From: Gammaproteobacteria bacterium
GTDB taxonomy: Bacteria; Pseudomonadota; Gammaproteobacteria; Ga0077536
Length of the DNA: 64,000 nt
Assembly: GCA_020849475.1 (NCBI GenBank)
Contig: JADLGE010000037.1
Span: 1 to 64,000 of the forward strand
Direction of reading: 5' to 3'
Part shown: piece after piece, positions 27,678 through 35,802 of the stretch
Position numbering within the stretch: position 1 is the stretch's first letter
Layout: every line of letters begins with the position of its first letter
Position numbers and translations under genes: made by a program
Notes under the pieces: generated by a model
Database searches by the model: none
Told to the model about the DNA's origin: nothing
Seen by the model: the letters and a program-made list of their open reading frames with translations, nothing else

Positions 27678-28496
27678 ATGGATATCAAAGGGAAAGTCGC
27701 CGTCATCACGGGTGCGGCCAGTGGCATCGGGCGCGCCGCCGCGGCCGAGTTGTGCAAGCAGGGCGTCGCGGCCATCGCATTGGTCGACATGGCAGACGCG
27801 GTGCACGAAGTCGCCACCTCACTCAACGACACTTACGGTGCGCGCGTCGCGCGCGCCTTCCAGGGCGACACCACCGACGCCACCTTCCGCCACGAAGTGT
27901 TCGAGACCATGCGTCACGAGTATGGCCCGGTCAACATCTGCGTACCGGCGGCCGGCATCACCCGCGACGCGCTCGCCGTGCGCATGAACAAGGAAAAGGG
28001 CAAGGCCAATCTCTACCCGATAGAACATTTTCGCCTGGTCATGGAGGTCAACCTGATCGCGCCGGTGTACTGGGCCCTGGAGATGGTCGCGCAGCTCGCC
28101 GAAGATCGCTTCACACGCGGGCTCAAACAATGGTCGGCCGAAGAAGGCAGTCAGGGCGTAATCGTCTTCATCGGTTCGGTGTCATCGCAGGGCAACAAGG
28201 GACAGATTTCCTACGCCACGACCAAGGTCGGTCTCGAGGGCGCCGCATCGACGCTCATGAAAGAGGCCATGTATTACGGGGTGCGCTGCGCCGTGCTGCA
28301 TCCCGGCTTCACCGATACGCCGATGGTGCGTGCGCTCGGCGAGGATTACATCCAGAACCAGGTGCTGCCGGCGACGCAGATCAAACGCCTCATCCGGCCC
28401 GAGGAAATCGCCGACGCGATCTCGTTCCTGATCCGCAATTCGGCGGTCAGCGGCCAGCTGTGGGCCGATGCCGGCTGGCATCCCATGCCGACCTGA
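27678..28496 (+). CDS. Short-chain dehydrogenase/reductase
   Basis: A 272-residue SDR with cofactor motif ITGAASGIGRAAA at residue 10, the VPAAGITRD variant of the NNAG motif, catalytic serine in IGSVSSQGNKGQ and YATTK as the YxxxK pair. Proline-glycine PGFTDTPM follows. D at the end of the second strand (VDMAD) suggests NAD(H). Resembles 3-oxoacyl-ACP reductase-like/quinone SDRs; substrate unknown. A strong promoter precedes it and a strong hairpin follows. Confidence 0.9.
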   Translation: MDIKGKVAVITGAASGIGRAAAAELCKQGVAAIALVDMADAVHEVATSLNDTYGARVARAFQGDTTDATFRHEVFETMRHEYGPVNICVPAAGITRDALAVRMNKEKGKANLYPIEHFRLVMEVNLIAPVYWALEMVAQLAEDRFTRGLKQWSAEEGSQGVIVFIGSVSSQGNKGQISYATTKVGLEGAASTLMKEAMYYGVRCAVLHPGFTDTPMVRALGEDYIQNQVLPATQIKRLIRPEEIADAISFLIRNSAVSGQLWADAGWHPMPT

Positions 28497-28515
28497 TCCA
28501 TTCGGGCCGGCACTG

Positions 28516-28543
28516 CGCCTGAGCGCGAGCGTGCGCTCAGGCG
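28516..28543. terminator. Bidirectional terminator-like hairpin between SDR and queD
   Basis: CGCCTGAGCGC and GCGCTCAGGCG form a perfect 11-base stem with a 6-base loop (GAGCGT). It sits between convergent genes and overlaps the last codons of queD. No T-run is present on either side. Confidence 0.6.
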
Positions 28544-28899
28544 GCAGGCCCGAAATAGCGCACTCCCCGCGACGGATGCTCCTGCACTGTCACGCAATAC
28601 AAGCCCGGCAGCCGCGACGCGATATGCGTCCACAGCCATTGCGCGAGCCTCTCGGTGGTCGGATTTTCGAGACCGGCAATGTCATTCAACAAGCGGTGAT
28701 CGAGCTGTTCCTTCAGTTCCGCCATGGCGCGGTCGACATCGTCAAAGTCGACTATCCATCCTGATTCCGCCCCCAGTTCACCGCGGATGGTGAGTTCGAC
28801 GTGGAAGGTATGTCCGTGCACACGACTGCAGCGATGGGCGGCAGGAAGGTGAGGCAGGGAGCGCGCGGACGCGAAATCGAAACTGAAGAACAGATCCAT
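28537..28899 (-). CDS. queD: 6-carboxy-5,6,7,8-tetrahydropterin synthase (QueD/PTPS family)
   Basis: A 120-residue enzyme of the queuosine/7-deazaguanine pathway. The zinc site is recognisable as AAHRCSRVHGHTFHVEL (cysteine plus HxH), with the family segments GWIVDFDDVDRAM, LDHRLLNDI and NPTTERLAQWLW, and a C-terminal VQEHPSRGVRY with the catalytic glutamate. Length is normal. It is convergent with the SDR gene. No other queuosine gene is in the window. Confidence 0.93.
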   Translation of the reverse strand: MDLFFSFDFASARSLPHLPAAHRCSRVHGHTFHVELTIRGELGAESGWIVDFDDVDRAMAELKEQLDHRLLNDIAGLENPTTERLAQWLWTHIASRLPGLYCVTVQEHPSRGVRYFGPAA

Positions 28900-29062
28900 G
28901 GGTCATCATAACATCGCCATTGCGGCCGTCGCGTGGTGGCCAGGGCCGGCCAGCAGGCCGACGCAGTGCGTGGGCTGGCATTAGCATCCAAAAGCGCGGA
29001 CAGTCGATGTGCCGGCGCGGCGCCCGGCTCGCTCGTTTGCCAAGATAGTTCTTAGTGCAGGT

Positions 29063-29905
29063 ATGAACTCAATCCGACTGAAAGCCCTCTGCGTCGCGCT
29101 GTCACCCGCCCTCGCCGCGGAAGTCGAAACTTTGTTGCGCCAGGATTTCGACTGCCTGATGGTCGCATCGACGGACCAGGCGCGGGCGATACTGGACGGT
29201 CAAGACAGCTGCGCCCTGCTGCTCACCGATGCCACTGTCCTGTCGGAGTCGCGGTGCCTCGAACTGCAGCAACTGCGTCAACGGCGCTGGCCGGATACGG
29301 TCGGCATCATGGTGGTGTCGGCAGACGCGCTGGAGACCGCGCTCGCCGCGCTGCAGGATGGCAGTGTGTTTCGCGTGGTGCGTACACCCTGGCAGGCGCA
29401 GACGCTGGCCACCACGTTGGCCGAGGCCCGTGCCTACTTCGACATGCGTAGCGACGAGCGCCGCTTGCGCGAGCAGTTGGCACGCATCAATGCCGAACTC
29501 GACGAAAAAATTCAGGATCTCGACGAAGCCAACGAGTTACTCGAGTACTGGGTAGAGTTCAGCCCCGCCGTGCTGTACAGCTTTTCCTGCGAGGACGGGC
29601 AACTGCACCCGAGTTACATCAGCAAGAACTTTCATCGCCTGACCGGTTTTGAACGCACCGCGGCGGTGGTCGACGGCAGCTTCTGGCGCGAACTCGTCCA
29701 CCCCGGCGACGCGCAGCGCTATCGCGACGCGCTGGCGTCCCTCACCGCCGCCGACGCCAGCTTTGCGGTCGTCGAGTACCGCGTCCGCCACCGTGATGGC
29801 GCCTACCTCACCGTGGTCGATTCCATGCGTGCAGTGCGCGATGGAGATGGGGCGACCATTGAAGTGGTCGGCGCCTGGATGGACGTCAGCGCCCGCAGCC
29901 AATGA
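29063..29905 (+). CDS. Receiver-like plus PAS domain protein without output domain
   Basis: About 280 residues. Residues 1-120 look like a response-regulator receiver: an aspartate in LLLTDATVL and VVSADALE at the expected serine/threonine position. The C-terminal motif reads FRVVRTPWQ where receivers of the FRFLTKPWD kind have lysine, so phosphorylation signalling may be lost. A coiled-coil helix (LREQLARINAELDEKIQDLDEANELL, about 145-170) leads into a PAS fold with PAC-like end (YRVRHRDGAYLTVVDSMRAV). The protein ends there: no kinase, GGDEF or DNA-binding domain. A GTG start at 29009 would add 18 residues. The 163 bases before it hold no gene. Confidence 0.7.
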   Translation: MNSIRLKALCVALSPALAAEVETLLRQDFDCLMVASTDQARAILDGQDSCALLLTDATVLSESRCLELQQLRQRRWPDTVGIMVVSADALETALAALQDGSVFRVVRTPWQAQTLATTLAEARAYFDMRSDERRLREQLARINAELDEKIQDLDEANELLEYWVEFSPAVLYSFSCEDGQLHPSYISKNFHRLTGFERTAAVVDGSFWRELVHPGDAQRYRDALASLTAADASFAVVEYRVRHRDGAYLTVVDSMRAVRDGDGATIEVVGAWMDVSARSQ

Positions 29906-29990
29906 CCGATGCGCGGCGCGGCGCCGATCCGCGTCCGCCATTGCTCCCGCCTGTGCAACTCACGAAATCGTCGCAAGCGTATTTTTCGGC

Positions 29991-30019
29991 TTGACACCGC
30001 ATCTCGAACTAACTATAAA
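29991..30019 (+). promoter_or_regulatory. Strong sigma-70 promoter of the PilZ-like gene
   Basis: TTGACA (29991-29996, perfect consensus), a 17-base spacer, TATAAA (30014-30019). Transcription should start near 30024-30027, directly at the 5' arm of the hairpin described next. Confidence 0.8.
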
Positions 30020-30023
30020 TAAA

Positions 30024-30062
30024 CCTCGCAACCTATTAAAAATAGGAACTAAATTTGCGAGG
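30024..30062 (+). promoter_or_regulatory. Leader hairpin that covers the ribosome-binding site of the PilZ-like gene
   Basis: CCTCGCAA (30024-30031) pairs perfectly with TTGCGAGG (30055-30062). Directly inside, CCTAT (30032-30036) pairs with ATAGG (30042-30046) around a TAAAA loop, leaving an 8-base 3' bulge. The GAGG at 30059-30062 is the only Shine-Dalgarno-like sequence, eight bases before ATG 30071, and is fully within the outer stem. This suggests translation controlled by melting of the hairpin (RNA thermometer or ligand/protein control). Alternatively it is a DNA operator with half-sites three helical turns apart, overlapping the transcription start. Confidence 0.55.
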
Positions 30063-30070
30063 TCTGGACG

Positions 30071-30505
30071 ATGCGTAGCAACGACAGCCAAAAACAAGGC
30101 CGTGCTCAGCCGTTCTCAATGCCCAATGCGAGTACCAGTCCCACTCGCTTCGATAATTACAACAACGACTTCATCTCTCATCCGGCTCAGTTTCCGTTGC
30201 GCTATCGGCGACGGTCACTGATGCCGACACTTTTTCGTAAAGCCGAGCCCTTGGCCGGCGACATTGGCCTGCGCTTCCACGCTGACAAATACCTGCCGGC
30301 CGGCAGCATGGTCGATGTGGAGATCCCGTTGCGCGGGCGCGTGCAGCGCTTCACCGGCACCGTCGTGCTGGTGTGCGAATGCCAGGACGGCTTCGAGATT
30401 GGACTGTGGTTCGGCTCGATGGGCGATGCCGAGCGCGCGCGCATCGTCGAACGCATCTGCCACACCGAGTGTTATCTCAAAGGCGCACAGTCGCGCTTGT
30501 CCTGA
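30071..30505 (+). CDS. PilZ-like domain protein
   Basis: A 144-residue protein: an unstructured 40-residue N-terminus followed by a PilZ-like beta barrel (FPLRYRRRSLMPTLF, GDIGLRFHADKYLPAGSMVDVEIPLRG, RFTGTVVLVCECQDGFEIGLWF) and a final helix with ERICHTECYL. The RxxxR arginines of c-di-GMP-binding PilZ domains may be represented by RYRRR, and the D/NxSxxG motif appears reduced to GDIG, so c-di-GMP binding is uncertain. It is driven by a consensus promoter with a structured leader. The 29906-30070 region is distinctly AT-rich compared with its surroundings. Confidence 0.7.
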   Translation: MRSNDSQKQGRAQPFSMPNASTSPTRFDNYNNDFISHPAQFPLRYRRRSLMPTLFRKAEPLAGDIGLRFHADKYLPAGSMVDVEIPLRGRVQRFTGTVVLVCECQDGFEIGLWFGSMGDAERARIVERICHTECYLKGAQSRLS

Positions 30506-30623
30506 GCACGCGCCTCGCAGTCGCGAACCGCTGCCCGTCACCGCGACGGCAAGTTCGTCGACGGCCCGCCGGCATCTACACTATCGCCGCCATTGGCCAC
30601 GCGCCGCCCGGAGTTTCATTGCG

Positions 30624-31622
30624 ATGTATTTCCTGACCGAATATCTGCTGTTCGCCGCCAAGGCCTTGACGGTGGCGGCTCTGTGTATGCTGCCATTCAT
30701 CGCCCTCGTCGTGATGATAAGGGCATCGCGTCGCGGCGGCCCGCCGGCCAGTCTCACCATCGAGCGCATCAATGACCAACTGCTCGATCTCGAACTCGAC
30801 ATGCAAGCGCAACTGCTATCCGCCAAAGATTTCAAGCAGCGCCTGAAGGACAGCAAAAAGCAACGCAAGGCAGCGCACGAAACGCCCCCTGCCAGGCGCC
30901 TGTTCGTATGCGATTTCGAGGGTGATTTGCGCGCTGAGGCGGTGTCGTCGCTACGCCAGGAGATCTCCGCCGTCTTGTCCGTAGCCGGCGCTGACGATGA
31001 AGTCCTGGTGACACTGGAAAGCGGCGGCGGCACCATTCATGGCTATGGTCTGGCCGCTTCGCAATTGCAACGACTGCGCGACCGCAACATCCCGCTGACC
31101 GTCGCAGTAGACAAGATTGCCGCCAGCGGCGGTTACATGATGGCCTGCGTCGCGAACCGCATTATCGCGGCGCCGTTTGCCATCATCGGCTCCATCGGGG
31201 TAGTCGCACAGATCCCGAACTTCAATCGGCTGCTGCGCAAGAATGACATCGACTTTGAACTGGTGACCGCTGGCAGGTACAAACGAACCCTCACCATGTT
31301 CGGCGAGAACACCGCCGAAGGACGCGCCAAATTTCAGGCCGACATCGACGACGCCCATGCGCTGTTCAAGGAATTCGTCGCGCAGCACCGTCCGCTGCTC
31401 GATCTCGAGGCGGTCGGTACGGGCGAATACTGGTTTGGAACACGCGCCCTCGATCTGGGCCTGGTCGATCAGCTCGCCACCAGCGATGCCTATCTCATCG
31501 AAGCGGCCAGGGACCGCGCGGTCTACCGCGTTCGCTATGCGCGACCGCGCTCGCTGCTGGACAAGCTCGTCTCCCCGGTACGCAGCCTGGCGCGCGAACT
31601 CCGCCAGCAGCCCACCCCTTGA
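30624..31622 (+). CDS. sohB: SohB-like inner-membrane serine protease (peptidase S49)
   Basis: A 332-residue S49 protease. An N-terminal membrane helix (LTVAALCMLPFIALVVMI) and a charged coiled segment precede the protease domain. That domain has VTLESGGGTIHGYG, the nucleophile serine in DKIAASGGYMMAC, GSIGVVAQIPNF, and the general-base lysine in TAGRYKRTLTMFGENT. The overall arrangement (N-terminal helix, SohB_N region, single protease domain) fits SohB rather than SppA. The start at 30624 has GGAG ten bases upstream. It probably degrades membrane-embedded signal peptides. Confidence 0.93.
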   Translation: MYFLTEYLLFAAKALTVAALCMLPFIALVVMIRASRRGGPPASLTIERINDQLLDLELDMQAQLLSAKDFKQRLKDSKKQRKAAHETPPARRLFVCDFEGDLRAEAVSSLRQEISAVLSVAGADDEVLVTLESGGGTIHGYGLAASQLQRLRDRNIPLTVAVDKIAASGGYMMACVANRIIAAPFAIIGSIGVVAQIPNFNRLLRKNDIDFELVTAGRYKRTLTMFGENTAEGRAKFQADIDDAHALFKEFVAQHRPLLDLEAVGTGEYWFGTRALDLGLVDQLATSDAYLIEAARDRAVYRVRYARPRSLLDKLVSPVRSLARELRQQPTP

Positions 31623-31635
31623 GGTCGAGCGCGCT

Positions 31636-32913
31636 TCAGCCGCGCGCGTAGGCGCGGCGCACTTCCTCGGCGATGATGGCGATGCCCTGCTCGACTTCCC
31701 GCGCTGATTGCGCGTAGGAAATGCGCAGGCATTGACTCTTGTGCTCCCATTCCTCGTGCAGACCCGGGAAGAAGAATTGCCCCGGGATCACCAGCACATT
31801 GCGCTCTTTCAGGCGCGTATACAGCGCCTGGGCCGTGATCGGCAGCCCCTCGAACCACAACCACAGGAAGATGGCGCCTTCCGGCGCGTGGATTCGGAAT
31901 GGACAGCCCGCCAGGTAACGATGACACCATGCGACTGCCTGGGTGACACGCTCCAGGTAAAACGGCCGCACCACTTCGCGGGCCAACCTCAACACCTCGC
32001 CGGACTCGAACAAGGACGTCACCAGGCTCGCACCGAGGCTGCTCGATGCCAATGACAGGATGGCATTGAAGCTGCGCACCGCTTCAATGATTTCGGGACG
32101 CGCAATGACGATGCCGGTGCGCAGCCCCGGCAAGCCGAGTTTGGACAGACTCATGCAATAGATGACGTGCTGGTCGAACACCGGGTCACCGGCGCTGAAC
32201 ATGATGTCCGGAAATGGCACCCCGTAGGCGTTGTCGATGATCAGAGGCACGTCCGCGGCACGCGTCATTTCGAGCAGCGTGTGGAGTTCGTCGTTGGAGA
32301 TGACATTGCCGGTCGGATTGGTCGGGCGACTGACGCACACGGCGCCGGTGTCATCGTTGATATCCACGCTCGAGAAATCGATATGGTATTTGAAGCTGTG
32401 CTCATCCAGCCTTTCGATGCGCGGCCGGCTCGATTGAATCGCCGCGGGCGTTGCCGTCAGATCGCCATAGCCAATGTATTCGGGTGTCATCGGCAAGCGC
32501 AGGTGGCGACGACGTCCGTCCGCGCATTCGCCCGTCAGCAAATTGAACAGGATGAAAAAGCTCGACTGACTGCCGGCCGTCACCGCCACGTTGTCATCGG
32601 TAATCTGCCAGCCAAAACGCGTGCGAAACAGCGTTGCGACCGCGCGCAGGAACGGGCGATATCCCTGCGGCCCGTCGTAGACGCTGCTCAAGCGGTCGAA
32701 GCTGCCATCCGCGAGCTGCTGCTCCATCGCCTGGTGAAAGATGTCCTGCATGGCGGGAATGCGGGCAGGATTGCCACCGCCGAGATTGCAGATGTCGCGG
32801 TCGCTCTCCAACACTTCCCCCAAATCGTCCATCAGCAGGCGGGTGCCCGTCGGTCCGACAAAACGCGAAGCGAGACTGGAAAAATGCAGAGCCATGGGCG
32901 AGTGGAGCGTCAT
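31636..32913 (-). CDS. avtA: Valine-pyruvate aminotransferase
   Basis: A 425-residue fold-type I PLP aminotransferase. It begins with SSLASRFVGPTGTRLLMDDLG and NLGGGNPARIP, both typical of AvtA, then SVYDGPQGYRPF, RPTNPTGNVIS, DNAYGVPFPD, and the PLP lysine in SLSKLGLPGLRTG. It transfers the amino group between valine and pyruvate (alanine). Length agrees with E. coli AvtA (417). It is convergent with sohB (13-base gap) and divergent from a small membrane protein gene. Confidence 0.93.
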   Translation of the reverse strand: MTLHSPMALHFSSLASRFVGPTGTRLLMDDLGEVLESDRDICNLGGGNPARIPAMQDIFHQAMEQQLADGSFDRLSSVYDGPQGYRPFLRAVATLFRTRFGWQITDDNVAVTAGSQSSFFILFNLLTGECADGRRRHLRLPMTPEYIGYGDLTATPAAIQSSRPRIERLDEHSFKYHIDFSSVDINDDTGAVCVSRPTNPTGNVISNDELHTLLEMTRAADVPLIIDNAYGVPFPDIMFSAGDPVFDQHVIYCMSLSKLGLPGLRTGIVIARPEIIEAVRSFNAILSLASSSLGASLVTSLFESGEVLRLAREVVRPFYLERVTQAVAWCHRYLAGCPFRIHAPEGAIFLWLWFEGLPITAQALYTRLKERNVLVIPGQFFFPGLHEEWEHKSQCLRISYAQSAREVEQGIAIIAEEVRRAYARG

Positions 32914-32975
32914 AGGAAAGGAAGGCCGTAGTGTATTATCCAGGCCGGTAAGCGAACACAGCGGGTGCGGCAGGT

Positions 32976-33311
32976 TTGAATAATTGGCTCAAGAGTCTTG
33001 GCACTTTGCGCTTCCTAATGATGCTCGCGGCCTTGGCCTGTGTCGTTGCCGCGCCCTTTGCCGATGGCAAGACCTACGTTCATGACTGGCGTCTGCTGCC
33101 GTCGGTGATCGCGCCCTCAATCATGATGATGCTGGTGTTCGCCATTCCGCTTGACGTCTGCATGGCGAAAATCTTCATGTCCGACGCGCCGGCCAGCGAG
33201 GTCACGCGACTGTCGCGCGCCATCCGTATCGAACTCATCGTGCTGGTCATCCTGGTGCTGTCGTGGCTGCCCTTCATGTTGAAGGTGATGGATTACTGGC
33301 CGTTCGACTGA
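32976..33311 (+). CDS. Small integral membrane protein of unknown function
   Basis: About 111 residues with three predicted membrane helices (LRFLMMLAALACVVAAPFA, LLPSVIAPSIMMMLVFAIPL, IELIVLVILVLSWLPFMLKV). I do not recognise a family. The start is uncertain: no ATG precedes the first helix, so the listed TTG at 32976 is used; its AGG is only one base upstream. It is divergent from avtA and followed by an AT-rich promoter region. Confidence 0.6.
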   Translation: MNNWLKSLGTLRFLMMLAALACVVAAPFADGKTYVHDWRLLPSVIAPSIMMMLVFAIPLDVCMAKIFMSDAPASEVTRLSRAIRIELIVLVILVLSWLPFMLKVMDYWPFD

Positions 33312-33364
33312 GGCCTTTGACGTCACCGGGCGCCTGAATCCCCAACGCGGTCACAGTCGCGCGC

Positions 33365-33393
33365 TTGAAACTGTTTTAACTTGTTACTAGTAT
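33365..33393 (+). promoter_or_regulatory. Putative sigma-70 promoter of the FHA-domain gene
   Basis: TTGAAA (33365-33370), 17-base spacer, TAGTAT (33388-33393). It lies in an AT-rich island (33364-33460). The predicted leader of about 36 bases has no Shine-Dalgarno sequence near the ATG, and the ATG itself lies in the loop of a weak stem (CTTTGAA with TTCAAGG). Confidence 0.55.
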
Positions 33394-33435
33394 TTCGGAG
33401 TTAGTTTAAATTTAGACTGCAATTCTTTGAATTTC

Positions 33436-34341
33436 ATGCGCTTCAAGGATATAAAAATCACCGTCACCAGGATTCTGGCGCGCCTCGCGCCCGCCTTGTT
33501 CGGCGCCAGCAAGCAGCAGCGCGTCGAATTTCCGTGGGGCGCGGACAAACTTCGCTTCGAACACCTCGCTGATTTCGACTTCGCGCTGAGCGCCCGCACC
33601 GGCGTGCTGCCCGCGCGACTCCATGAACTCATGCGGCGCTCGGCCGCCGACCTCGAAGCCGAAGTGCACGGCATCCGCCATCTCGATCAACGCATCACCG
33701 ACATCCTGACCGCCAACGAAGCTGAGGCCGTACCCTGCGGCCCGGCCGTCGCGCAAGTAGGTGTCGCGGTGTTTTCCAAGGATTTCGATTGGCGCTCGCT
33801 GTTCGCGCATCTGGTGGAGCTGCCCGCGAGCGACAACAGCTATGTACGCACGGCGCTGCGCAAATATCAGCTCTATCTCAACGCACGCCTGTCGACCGTG
33901 CGCACGGTGCTCGAGTTGCTGGCCCACGCACCCGCCATGGCGTCGGAGGAAATGGACGCCAAGGCCACGGTGATGTTCACCGCCGACGGCGAGATGCACG
34001 AATTCACTCGCGACGAGTTACGCCGCTTGCCGCAAGGAGAAGCGGTCACTCTGAAACTCGCGCCCGGCAGTGCCATTTCCCTCAAGCTCGCCCGCCATCA
34101 ATTCTCGCTGACCCATAACCGTGAATGGGCCCTGGTCGCCGACAACGGCAAGACCTATACCCTGCACGACGGTGTGAACTGCGTCGGCCGCGGCCGCGAC
34201 AACGATGTCTCACTTGATTCAGATTTTCGCAACGTGTCGCGCAAGCACCTGCTCGCGCAGCCCCTCGCCAACGACGTCATCCTGCTGACCGACATCTCGT
34301 CCCACGGCACCTACGTGCCGCCGACCGCCCTGGCCTCCTAG
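33436..34341 (+). CDS. FHA-domain protein with unrecognised N-terminal region
   Basis: About 301 residues. Residues 1-225 are soluble and of unknown family, with a helical stretch around YVRTALRKYQLYLNARLSTVRTVLELL. The C-terminal ~75 residues form a forkhead-associated domain: YTLHDGVNCVGRGRDNDVSL, then VSRKHLLAQ and LTDISSHGTYV, with the phosphothreonine-binding arginine, serine and SSHGT loop preserved. It should bind a phosphorylated partner protein; no serine/threonine kinase or phosphatase gene is nearby. A TTG at 33427 is an alternative start. It ends five bases before the convergent hipA-like gene. Confidence 0.75.
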   Translation: MRFKDIKITVTRILARLAPALFGASKQQRVEFPWGADKLRFEHLADFDFALSARTGVLPARLHELMRRSAADLEAEVHGIRHLDQRITDILTANEAEAVPCGPAVAQVGVAVFSKDFDWRSLFAHLVELPASDNSYVRTALRKYQLYLNARLSTVRTVLELLAHAPAMASEEMDAKATVMFTADGEMHEFTRDELRRLPQGEAVTLKLAPGSAISLKLARHQFSLTHNREWALVADNGKTYTLHDGVNCVGRGRDNDVSLDSDFRNVSRKHLLAQPLANDVILLTDISSHGTYVPPTALAS

Positions 34342-34346
34342 CAGGT

Positions 34347-35798
34347 CTATTCGGGCAACAGGCTGATCTGACTGCCGCTCACGTATTTCGGCGTGGGCGT
34401 GGACGCAGTGGTTTCCGCGGGCGGCGCCGACGCGACAGCTTCTTCAGCAGGCGCCGTGGGCGTCGCTTGCGGGGGCTCGGCGACGGTTGGCATTGGGGTT
34501 GTCACTGCGGTGGCGGTTTCAGCCGCACCTTCGGCCTCCCTGGCCTTGGACAATTCTGCTTCCAGCGACACCAGCAGCTGGCGCGCACGCTGGTCAATCA
34601 GGGCACGAATCTGCCGAATGATGCTCGCGTAGCCGTTCTGACGCTGAAATCGCTCTTCTACCTCGGCGGCCAAAGGCGGCAGGCTCAGTGCGGCATCACG
34701 CAGTTGCTCGATGACATAGCTGCCGCGCACGCCAATCTGCCGCGCAAATTCGTGCCAGCGTCCAACCGTCATCCAGTCGGGCCGATCTTCGCCACCAATA
34801 GGAAAGCCCATGCGGTAGTTCATGCCGGGATAGACATGGGTGGACCACAGACCGAAAAACGGCGCGAGACGCGGCGCGTGGGCGCCATAGCGCAGCGCCA
34901 GCTGCTTGGCGTGTCCTGCGCCGAAGCCGACCAGGAAGCTGAACACCGTCCACTGCACGAGTGCGCGCAGATCGGCCGCCGGCCGCGCACTCAGGTCACG
35001 CAGCATGCGCGCGATGTCGTGCAGACCCAGCCCGCCTTCACGGGCGAATTTTTCGTGGGGATTCAAACCCGCAATCTGGCAGAAATCTTCCATATGCAGT
35101 GCATTCACCACCTCGCCACTGCTGCGGTCCATGCGTGTCACGCACAGCGCCGCGACCTGCCCATGCACGACCTCACAGGGCGCCACCGCCAAGCCGAAGG
35201 CCGCGGCCAATTGCGTGGTGTAGGCCTCGTTCATCACCGACTCGCGCAGGCCCGGGCGCGCCGGCTTCAGGATGTGGGTTGTCAGCTGCCCGTCCAGCAT
35301 CAGCGTCGCCGCGCCGTCCGCGTAGCGCACCGGCAGCTTGTCGAACTCGCCCGGCAGGGTCACACGCAGGCCATCGGCCTCGGCGAGCAAGGGGTGGATG
35401 GGCAAGATGGCGATGGCATTGCGCAGCTCAGCCTCGTTGAGCTGCCGCGGCGCACGTTTCTCGACTGGCGCCCCCGCGCTCGGCCGCAGACTCAAGGCGC
35501 CCGGGCAATCCCCCGCGAGTCGCGCCAGGAGAGCAAAGTCGTTGCGCTCCGAGATGCCGAGGCTCTGTGCCAGGCGCACCCGGATCTCGCCCTCCGGCAG
35601 CAGATTGCAAAACACTGCCCGCACCCGGTCGCCCTGGTATACCGCCTGGCGACGCGGCAAGGCGAGTGAGATCGGCGGTTCGAGTGCCTGCGCGGCGACG
35701 CTGCCGCCATAGACGAAAGACCACAGGCCGGCCGCCGATTCGCTGAGGCGCCCGGCAACGCGACCGTTCATCAAGACTTCGAGATCGTTGTTGGCCAT
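34347..35798 (-). CDS. HipA-family protein lacking the catalytic kinase residues
   Basis: A 483-residue HipA homologue, the toxin partner of HipB. The couple_hipA N-terminal domain (MANNDLEVLMNGRVAGRL) and the ATP-lysine strand TTHILKPA (K178) are kept. The catalytic loop normally reading GxxDxHxKN is GFGAGHAKQ (291-299): Asp replaced by Ala294 and Asn by Gln299. The metal-binding PxYDL motif is PFFGL, with Gly316 for Asp. The region around the usual activation loop reads TLPGEFDKLPV. A ~60-residue Ala/Pro/Thr-rich tail extends the C-terminus. It follows hipB by four bases. The reading frame is intact, so this looks like a selected pseudokinase rather than decay. Confidence 0.85.
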   Translation of the reverse strand: MANNDLEVLMNGRVAGRLSESAAGLWSFVYGGSVAAQALEPPISLALPRRQAVYQGDRVRAVFCNLLPEGEIRVRLAQSLGISERNDFALLARLAGDCPGALSLRPSAGAPVEKRAPRQLNEAELRNAIAILPIHPLLAEADGLRVTLPGEFDKLPVRYADGAATLMLDGQLTTHILKPARPGLRESVMNEAYTTQLAAAFGLAVAPCEVVHGQVAALCVTRMDRSSGEVVNALHMEDFCQIAGLNPHEKFAREGGLGLHDIARMLRDLSARPAADLRALVQWTVFSFLVGFGAGHAKQLALRYGAHAPRLAPFFGLWSTHVYPGMNYRMGFPIGGEDRPDWMTVGRWHEFARQIGVRGSYVIEQLRDAALSLPPLAAEVEERFQRQNGYASIIRQIRALIDQRARQLLVSLEAELSKAREAEGAAETATAVTTPMPTVAEPPQATPTAPAEEAVASAPPAETTASTPTPKYVSGSQISLLPE

Positions 35799-35802
35799 CG
35801 CG

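Noticed and set aside
30020-30070. c-di-GMP (GEMM) riboswitch in the PilZ leader
   Set aside because: The leader is only ~45 bases and lacks the conserved GEMM core; only a simple stacked hairpin is visible.
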